A stretch of DNA of 6,788 bases from Spirochaetaceae bacterium. GTDB lineage: Bacteria > Spirochaetota > Spirochaetia > SZUA-6 > RPPD01. Of the stretch, positions 1 through 4,583 are shown one piece after another. Within the stretch, counting starts at the first letter, position 1. The number at the start of each line of letters is the position of its first letter. Made by a program: the position numbers and the translations under genes. Below the pieces are notes generated by a model that worked only from the letters and a program-made list of their open reading frames with translations, was not told the origin of the DNA and ran no database searches. Location: NCBI GenBank assembly GCA_003818675.1, contig RPPD01000127.1, forward strand, positions 1 through 6,788. The letters run 5' to 3'.

Positions 1-444
1 AAGGAATTCCGCGAGTCCCAGTATTTCTGAAAACATGCCCATGTTTTCATCCCAGGTTTTTTTCGGGATGCGGTACATGTATTTCATGAGCACGAGCGAA
101 TCCAATACAGGGATGTCCCACCACAGCTGTGTGCGCTGCCCGAAGACCACGCCGATTTGCCGTGCGTTTTCCTTCCGGTTTTTCCAGGGATTGAGTCCAC
201 CGACTTGTACCTCGCCTTTTGTCGGGACCAGGATCCCGGAGAGGATCTTGATCGTTGTGGACTTGCCGGCGCCATTGGGCCCTATATATCCTACAATCTC
301 GGCGGGTCTTACGGAAAATGAGACATCACTGACGGCGCAGATGGTCTCGTGTCTCCTGTGAAACAGGCTTCGCACAGCTTGCGCCATGTTTTTGCCTCGC
401 TTCTGGATTTTGTATTCCTTGTATAGGTGCCTGACTTCGATCAT
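1..444 (-). CDS. ABC-2 type transporter ATP-binding protein, 3' end cut by window edge
   Basis: This is the first 148 residues of an ABC ATPase reading leftward out of the window. It would power an exporter-type ABC transporter together with membrane proteins encoded further left. The Walker A motif GPNGAGKS is at residues 55-62 (Lys61), followed by TTIKILSG. The Q-loop region, with GQRTQLWWD at 102-110, is very characteristic of the COG4586 group of ABC-2 ATPases (uncharacterised or multidrug-like exporters). The roughly 20-residue basic insertion before strand 3 (residues 14-35) is also usual in that group. The signature motif, Walker B and H-loop lie beyond the window edge. The start ATG is at 444-442 with a weak GGAA about 9 bases upstream. 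A 29-codon ORF ends 20 bases upstream, so the two are probably co-transcribed. The substrate cannot be inferred. Confidence 0.93.
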   Translation of the reverse strand, partial: MIEVRHLYKEYKIQKRGKNMAQAVRSLFHRRHETICAVSDVSFSVRPAEIVGYIGPNGAGKSTTIKILSGILVPTKGEVQVGGLNPWKNRKENARQIGVVFGQRTQLWWDIPVLDSLVLMKYMYRIPKKTWDENMGMFSEILGLAEFL

Positions 445-464
445 TGTTTTATTTCCAATAATAT

Positions 465-554
465 TTATTTGTTGAATCTTGCGCAGAGAAAAGAGTCGAT
501 GTCGCGATTGGGGACAATGCTGGAATCTCCGGGTATGGAAATTTTGAACTTCAT
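465..554 (-). CDS. 29-codon ORF upstream of the ABC ATPase, possible leader peptide
   Basis: Reading leftward, an AGGAG (564-560) stands 5 bases before an ATG at 554-552. The frame runs 29 codons to a TAA at 467-465. The product begins MKFKISIPGDSSIVPN and ends CARFNK. It has no membrane segment and resembles no family I recognise. The SD is better than that of the ABC ATPase gene 20 bases downstream, which suggests real translation and possible coupling. It could be a leader peptide, a genuine small protein, or the surviving start of a deleted larger gene. There is no homology evidence, only SD quality and placement. Confidence 0.45.
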   Translation of the reverse strand: MKFKISIPGDSSIVPNRDIDSFLCARFNK

Positions 555-588
555 GATGGCTCCTATATAACACAGCTTGGAAAAAAAC

Positions 589-617
589 TTGAATTGGTAT
601 GGTACAATTGGTATAAT
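589..617 (+). promoter_or_regulatory. Promoter of the MocR-type regulator gene
   Basis: The -35 box is TTGAAT (589-594) and the -10 box is a perfect TATAAT (612-617), with an optimal 17-base spacer. The predicted start is near 624, giving a leader of about 65-70 bases before the regulator gene. The spacer and the -10 box carry the GGTAT repeats listed separately, so a bound repressor would block polymerase here. Confidence 0.7.
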
Positions 618-636
618 ATCAGGGTATTACGGGTAA
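592..636. promoter_or_regulatory. Candidate MocR operator: GGTAT direct repeats
   Basis: The 9-mer AATTGGTAT occurs twice (592-600 and 606-614), 14 bases apart in the same orientation. A GGTAC (601-605) lies between them, and further GGTAT (623-627) and GGTAA (632-636) copies follow. Seen from the other strand the core is ATACCA, the direct-repeat half-site known for B. subtilis GabR, the prototype of the family encoded just downstream. The repeats sit inside the regulator's own promoter. Operator function is inferred from family knowledge and position. Confidence 0.5.
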
Positions 637-637
637 C

Positions 638-649
638 TGACCTGTGTCA
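638..649. promoter_or_regulatory. Palindrome TGACctgtGTCA and possible divergent -35 box
   Basis: A perfect 4-base inverted repeat, TGAC/GTCA with a 4-base spacer, lies downstream of the predicted regulator transcription start. On the minus strand a perfect TTGACA (650-645) overlaps its right arm. It could be the -35 of a leftward promoter for the small ORF and ABC gene, although the best -10 match (TAATAC, 629-624) is weak and spaced only 15 bases. A second inverted repeat, GTATC-6-GATAC, is at 663-678. These are short elements that could arise by chance. Confidence 0.25.
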
Positions 650-682
650 AAAGATAAATATAGTATCTGTCCTGATACAGAC

Positions 683-687
683 AGGAG
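683..687 (+). promoter_or_regulatory. RBS that decides the MocR start codon
   Basis: AGGAG ends at 687, immediately adjacent to ATG 688, which leaves no spacing for initiation there. The in-frame TTG at 694 is 6 bases away, which is optimal. No other SD-like sequence lies upstream at a proper distance. Confidence 0.55.
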
Positions 688-693
688 ATGGTT

Positions 694-2070
694 TTGGCTG
701 ATGAATTGAAATACAGGGTAATCGTGGACCATATCCGTTCCCGGGCAACGGCCGGCGAGTTTCAGCCGGGCAAAAGGCTCCCCTCTGTCCGGGAACTCGC
801 ATTGGAGTATTCCTGCAACAAGGCCACGGTTGTGCGCGCGTACACCGAGCTCGAAAAGCAGCATTTTGTATATGGCAAATCGCGGAGCGGTTATTTCCTT
901 GTGGAGGATGCGTCGATAAAACAGCGTGGAGGAGAGGGGATAATCGACCTGGCCACCGGGATGCCTGGAATTAAGCCCGAGACGCTTTCCAATTTTGAAG
1001 CCTGCATTCATCGCGCGCTCGAGGAGGAGGGCGAGGGACTCTTTACTGCAATCCCGCCGGAGGGACTCGCTAGTTTCCGGGAGCTTCTCTCCTCGTTTTT
1101 GACAGGCAGCCAGATTTTTGCCAAACCGTCAGACATCATGGTCGTGTCCGGTGTCCAGCAGGCGCTTTCCATTCTGGCGGGGCTTCCCTTTCCAAACAAC
1201 AGGCAAAATATTCTCGTGGAGCAGCCGACCTACCTTGGCGTGCTTGAGGCCTGCCGGGCGGCAAACGTAAATGTTTTGGGTGTGCGTAGAACACGCGAGC
1301 ACATCGATCTTGCCGATCTTGAAAGACTTTTTTCAACGGGAAATATCAAGTTCTTCTATATTATTCCGCGCATGCACAACCCGATGGGAACATCGCTCTC
1401 CACGCGGGAAAAAAAGGAGATTGCAGGGTTGGCGAACGCGCACGACGTGTACATTGTCGAGGACGACTTTTGCGCGGATCTGGAGCATGATTCGAAGTCC
1501 GATCCGCTCTTTGCGCTTGATGGGGAAAAATCCCGGGTCATCTACCTGCGGAGCTTTTCGAAGACGCTCCTCCCCGGCCTCCGGGTCGGGGCCATTGTTC
1601 TGCCGCAACTGCTGCAGAACATCTTCCGCGAACACAAGCGCGCGGCGGATCTCGGAGGTCCCGCGTTGCTTCAGCGAAGCCTCGAGATATTCATAAAAAG
1701 CGGGATGCTCGAGGCGCACCACAAGCTCCTGCGGCAGGAGTACAGGGAGAGGATGAAAGCTTTGTCGGATGCCTGTGATGAATATCTTCCGGGCCTTGCT
1801 GCCCGCGATATCCCAGAGTGCGGAATCTATGCGGGGCTTGAAGTGGGCAAGTCCGCGGGCCTTCTCAAGGGGCGCCTTTTTGACAGGAATGTCCGGATCA
1901 AGAACGTTGACATGGGCTGTCTTCCGCATTTTGTCACGGACAACAGGATAAGGGTGAGCGTCTGCAAGGCGACGCCTGAAGAAATCAGGGCCGGCATTGC
2001 CGCGATTGCCGATGTGCTCAAAAAACTGCCGAAGAATGGGCAGGCCCCATTTGAGCATGGATTGGAATAG
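694..2070 (+). CDS. MocR/GabR-family transcriptional regulator with aminotransferase-like domain
   Basis: The product is a fusion of a GntR-type winged helix (about residues 5-72, with PGKRLPSVRELA and NKATVVRAYTELE) to a fold-type I PLP aminotransferase-like domain (about 85-450). PLP-site residues are present: Lys290 in SFSKTLLPGLRVG (internal aldimine), Asp257 in EDDF (pyridine nitrogen), Asn229 in HNPMG, and a late Arg420 in RIRVSV. Asp and Lys are 33 residues apart, as in GabR. The Tyr usual two residues after the Asp is Phe here. Length is about 458 residues, normal for the family. Such proteins sense PLP-bound amino compounds rather than catalyse. I chose TTG 694 because AGGAG (683-687) is 6 bases from it but directly touches the ATG at 688; the ATG start would add two residues. 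Binding to the upstream GGTAT repeats, and control of the divergent ABC genes, are inferred. The effector is unknown. Confidence 0.93.
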   Translation: MADELKYRVIVDHIRSRATAGEFQPGKRLPSVRELALEYSCNKATVVRAYTELEKQHFVYGKSRSGYFLVEDASIKQRGGEGIIDLATGMPGIKPETLSNFEACIHRALEEEGEGLFTAIPPEGLASFRELLSSFLTGSQIFAKPSDIMVVSGVQQALSILAGLPFPNNRQNILVEQPTYLGVLEACRAANVNVLGVRRTREHIDLADLERLFSTGNIKFFYIIPRMHNPMGTSLSTREKKEIAGLANAHDVYIVEDDFCADLEHDSKSDPLFALDGEKSRVIYLRSFSKTLLPGLRVGAIVLPQLLQNIFREHKRAADLGGPALLQRSLEIFIKSGMLEAHHKLLRQEYRERMKALSDACDEYLPGLAARDIPECGIYAGLEVGKSAGLLKGRLFDRNVRIKNVDMGCLPHFVTDNRIRVSVCKATPEEIRAGIAAIADVLKKLPKNGQAPFEHGLE

Positions 2071-2125
2071 AAAATAATCCGGAATTATTCCTGTATCTCA
2101 GGCGGTCCGGGGCTATATTCCTCTC

Positions 2126-2420
2126 ATGACATTTCGTTTGTTTGCTTTGGCAAGTGAATTCATAATCATTTTGGCTCTTTCAATCGTCATATTTTTCCAC
2201 TTCACCGCGGAATGGTCCGTGACTTTCACAGACGGGCCATGGGCACATTGTGCTGGAAATTCCCCCGCTAGCCGCTCTCTGCATCCCGGCGATTCTGGTG
2301 CTGATCTGGGCTTTTATTTTTCTTGACAGCTTTATGATCTATGACTGGACCCCTGGAATTGAAACATTCGGGGATCCTGTCTTTTTCCTGGGCATGAAAT
2401 ATGGAATCTACCCGTTTTAA
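2126..2420 (+). pseudogene. Frameshifted small two-helix membrane protein
   Basis: Frame 1 from ATG 2126 encodes a hydrophobic helix (about residues 11-26, EFIIILALSIVIFFHF) and continues to about residue 37 (SVTFTDG). After that the frame turns into implausible low-quality sequence. The +1 frame, open from 2223, gives the natural continuation HGHIVLEIPPLAALC, a second helix (PAILVLIWAFIFLDSF), then DWTPGIETFGDP and a TAA at 2418-2420. One surplus base in the GGGCC at 2234-2238 explains the break. The restored protein would be 97 residues with two membrane helices. I do not recognise the family. The gene lies 55 bases after the regulator on the same strand and has no convincing SD. It may be a real mutation or a sequencing indel. 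Confidence 0.65.
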
Positions 2421-2437
2421 AGTCCTGAAAAAAGTAT

Positions 2438-2466
2438 TTGCATAACACGCGTATCCGTTTTATGAT
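2438..2466 (+). promoter_or_regulatory. Promoter of the amidohydrolase gene
   Basis: TTGCAT (2438-2443) and TATGAT (2461-2466) are separated by exactly 17 bases, with a predicted start near 2473 and a short leader to the SD AAGGAG (2493-2498). It shows that the amidohydrolase is transcribed independently of the regulator. It also excludes the in-frame TTG at 2438 as a start codon, because that TTG is part of the -35 box. Confidence 0.65.
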
Positions 2467-2503
2467 TTTATCGTATTTTAAAAAATCCGTTCAAGGAGAT
2501 TCC

Positions 2504-3739
2504 ATGAAACCCGTCATCGACATTCATGAACACATCTTCCGCGGCCGCGACATTCCTCTCAAGGGCTATCTTTATTCGCGCAAATATACCGGATTCCTGA
2601 ACTTTGTCGCCAGGTTCCTGCGTTTGTTGTCGGCCATTGCCCGCTGCATCAGGAGAACACAGAAGAACGGAAAGCGCGGACTGCTTTGTCGCGTGCTCAT
2701 ATGGCTGGCATGCCGCTTCCTGGGTTCCGGCTACAGGATCTGGGCGGATATCCTGTCACTGCCGGATATAAGCGATGTAATGGACGAGCTGGACAAGACC
2801 TGCAAGGCTGACAAGGTGGATCTGTATGTGCCGCTCATGATAGATTACGAGTACTGGTTCAAAAACACGGTGGATGAACCGATTGATCACCAGATTGACG
2901 AGATATACCGGAGCATCGTGCTTGAGCGCAAGGGGAAAGTGCACCCCTTTGTGGCGTTTGATCCCGCGCGTGAGCTGGCGTACCGGAAGCGCATGCCCGG
3001 ACCCGAGGGCAGCAGGGAGAAATACAGTTCGCTCGAGATGGTCAAGGACGCCATTGAAAACAAGGGTTTCATAGGCGTCAAGCTTTACCCTGCGATCGGA
3101 TACAGGCCGGCCGGCAATTCCGCCGTGGACAAACAGCGGCGCAAGCTGTTCAGGAAAATAAAAATGGAACGGTACTCTGTCTTTACAGGCGATGAGATCG
3201 ACGGAGTCCTGGACGATCTGTACCGCTATTGCGTGAAGGAGCAGGTCCCGATCACCACACACTGCGTCTCGGGCGGGATAGAGGCGTATCCTGACGCGAG
3301 CTACGATTTCGGGAGCCCCGTATTCTGGCAACCGGTCTTGCGCAAATACCCGTCACTTCATGTCAATCTCGCGCACTTCGGCTGGACAGGCAAGGAGAGA
3401 TACATCAAGCCCGACCATGACGGAAACAAACCTTGGGTAAAGGAAATCTGCGATATGATCACCATGCACCGGTATCTGTACACGGACGCAGCGCACCACG
3501 GCGTTACGGACCCCAAACCGCGGAAGGAATTTCTCAATGACTATCCGATCATGTTCGCGGATCACGGCGAGGTCATAAAGAAAAAGCTCATGTATGGAAT
3601 TGACTGGCACGTGTTCAGCAAAGAGAAGAATTATACGCAGTTCAAGCCCGAGTACATAAGGCTCTGGAAGGAGCTCGGCCTTTACTCGGACGATGAACTT
3701 GGATTGTTTTTGGGCGGGAATGCCATGGAGTTCCTTTGA
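2504..3739 (+). CDS. Amidohydrolase-2-type metal-dependent TIM-barrel hydrolase, probably truncated by an in-frame TGA
   Basis: ATG 2504 follows AAGGAG (2493-2498) by 5 bases and gives 411 residues. The opening MKPVIDIHEH carries the HxH metal pair (His8, His10). Later landmarks fit the COG2159/PF04909 hydrolases and decarboxylases: GVKLYP with Lys193, TTHC with His253 after a strand, NLAHFGW with His291, and YGIDWH with Asp367, then LGGNAMEFL near the end. Residues about 18-75 form an unusual basic, hydrophobic insertion (FLNFVARFLRLLSAIARC, LLCRVLIWLACRFLG) that could contact the membrane. The substrate is unknown. The frame stays open past the TGA for 34 codons, ending 6 bases before the patatin start, so the TGA looks like a nonsense mutation (GGA to TGA) or a readthrough site. 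All metal-site residues precede the stop, so the short form could still fold. Confidence 0.85.
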   Translation: MKPVIDIHEHIFRGRDIPLKGYLYSRKYTGFLNFVARFLRLLSAIARCIRRTQKNGKRGLLCRVLIWLACRFLGSGYRIWADILSLPDISDVMDELDKTCKADKVDLYVPLMIDYEYWFKNTVDEPIDHQIDEIYRSIVLERKGKVHPFVAFDPARELAYRKRMPGPEGSREKYSSLEMVKDAIENKGFIGVKLYPAIGYRPAGNSAVDKQRRKLFRKIKMERYSVFTGDEIDGVLDDLYRYCVKEQVPITTHCVSGGIEAYPDASYDFGSPVFWQPVLRKYPSLHVNLAHFGWTGKERYIKPDHDGNKPWVKEICDMITMHRYLYTDAAHHGVTDPKPRKEFLNDYPIMFADHGEVIKKKLMYGIDWHVFSKEKNYTQFKPEYIRLWKELGLYSDDELGLFLGGNAMEFL

Positions 3740-3841
3740 CTTGAGAAAAGGCCCGCGGCCGGCGGCTGGAACAAGAACCGGAAGCGGCTCGCGGAGTTTT
3801 ATAGAAGGAACAGGATCCCTCAACCCAGGTGGTTTTTGTAG
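3740..3841 (+). other. In-frame extension of the amidohydrolase beyond its TGA
   Basis: After the TGA at 3737-3739 the same frame continues for 33 sense codons plus CTT and stops at TAG 3839-3841. It encodes a basic, aromatic tail containing WNKNRKRLAEFYRRN and ending IPQPRWFL. This resembles the C-terminal tails I remember from related hydrolases, where GNAxxFLGL continues into an NRxRLxxFY...P.W stretch; Gly (GGA) in place of the TGA would restore that pattern. The end of this extension leaves only 6 bases to the next start codon, a typical operon gap, while the TGA leaves 108. The family comparison is from memory and should be checked by alignment. Confidence 0.6.
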
Positions 3842-3847
3842 ACAGAC

Positions 3848-4477
3848 ATGAAACGCATCGGAATAGCATTGGGCGGCGGCGGTGATCGGCGGTATGTACG
3901 CGTCCGGGCTCTCGCCCTCAGCCATCCAGAATATCGTCTCTGACCTGAAGCTCTTCGATATCGGTAGGATGGTCGATATTTCGATCCACAGGCGTGCCGG
4001 CCTTGTGAAAGGAAAAGCCCTGGAGGTTTTTTTTATTAAAACGCTTCCCGTAAATGATTTCTCCAGTCTTATAATCCCTCTAAAGATCGTGGCTACTGAT
4101 TTTTGGAATCGTGCCGAAGTGATATGCGAATCCGGAAACCTGGTCACGGCCATGAGGGCAAGCATGTCCCTGTCAGGTATATTCGAACCCGTGGTACAAA
4201 ATGGAAGGGTCCTTGTAGACGGCGGATGCGTAAACCCGATGCTGTGCCCAATTTGCTTGAAAACGTCTTCACGACATTCCAGATCATGCAGGCCTCGATT
4301 GTCGCGGGAATCATGGAAAAAATGAAGCCCGATCTTTATGTCAAACCGGAGTTGAAAAACGTGCGCATGCTGGAATTCCTAAAATATGAGGAGATCAAAA
4401 AGGGTATTGACGGCGATATCGCCAGGTTCAAGGAAGACCTCCGAAAATTGATGAAACCGGTATTCGGGATTTTCTAA
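3848..4477 (+). pseudogene. Patatin-like phospholipase with two internal deletions
   Basis: ATG 3848 begins MKRIGIALGGGG, the patatin oxyanion-hole start, but the rest of that block and the GxSxG nucleophile segment are missing. The sequence jumps at about 3882-3884 into another frame reading VIGGMYASGLSPSAI, which in the family directly follows the GTSxG motif. That frame carries the rest of the domain, including LKIVATDF and the catalytic Asp motif VDGG (GAC at 4218-4220). Near 4236-4245 it breaks again, and the tail (NLLENVFTTFQIMQ onward, to TAA 4475-4477) is in the first frame. I estimate roughly 30-35 codons lost at each junction by comparison with remembered family members. Without the catalytic Ser it cannot be a working lipase. 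GGCGGT copies flanking the first junction suggest slippage or short-repeat recombination. It was probably co-transcribed with the amidohydrolase. Confidence 0.88.
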
Positions 4478-4488
4478 AAAACCTCCTG

Positions 4489-4517
4489 TAGTCAATAAAT
4501 TCGCTATCTGGTATACT
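4489..4517 (+). promoter_or_regulatory. Extended -10 promoter of the pectinesterase gene
   Basis: TGGTATACT (4509-4517) is an extended -10 element. TAGTCA (4489-4494), 17 bases upstream of TATACT, matches the -35 consensus at four of six positions. The predicted start is near 4524, leaving a leader of about 60 bases that contains the hairpin described next. Confidence 0.6.
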
Positions 4518-4530
4518 CGTTTCCATGATG

Positions 4531-4571
4531 AGACGCCAACCTGGGGCAGGATGGCGTTTTTCTTTATTTTT
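4531..4571 (+). terminator. Terminator-like hairpin in the pectinesterase leader, candidate attenuator
   Basis: ACGCCA (4533-4538) pairs perfectly with TGGCGT (4552-4557) and is extended outward by a G-U and an A-U pair. Inside, one A-A mismatch is followed by CCT/AGG around a GGGGC loop. A T-rich run (4557-4571, TTTTTC then TTTATTTTT) follows. This is the layout of an intrinsic terminator. It lies downstream of the pectinesterase promoter and only 3 bases before its SD, so it would either end most initiated transcripts or act as a regulated attenuator. It could also serve as the terminator of the upstream patatin operon. Confidence 0.65.
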
Positions 4572-4583
4572 CCAGGAGGCCGT

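Noticed and set aside
1333..2058. Minus-strand ORF of 241 codons inside the regulator gene.
   Set aside because: It is fully antisense to a well-supported MocR gene, with no SD and no recognisable motif.
2073..2089. AATAAT/ATTATT hairpin just after the regulator stop, as a terminator.
   Set aside because: The stem is short, AT-only and imperfect, and there is no T-run after it.
2438..2503. Longer amidohydrolase start at TTG 2438.
   Set aside because: The TTG forms the -35 box of a good promoter, while ATG 2504 has an ideal SD and gives the normal HxH-near-start layout.
3737..3739. TGA read as glycine (the SR1/Gracilibacteria code) or as selenocysteine.
   Set aside because: Base composition is far too GC-rich for those lineages, there is no other in-frame TGA in the intact genes, and nothing at the site suggests a Sec residue or a SECIS hairpin. 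Mutation or leaky readthrough is simpler.
3750..3768. GC-rich CCGC/GCGG hairpin after the amidohydrolase TGA as a terminator.
   Set aside because: The stem is only 4 base pairs, there is no T-run, and the stretch reads better as coding extension.
3353..4165. Long minus-strand ORF of 270 codons.
   Set aside because: It lies antisense across the amidohydrolase end and the patatin remnant, has no SD, and its translation resembles no protein. It is a by-product of codon bias.
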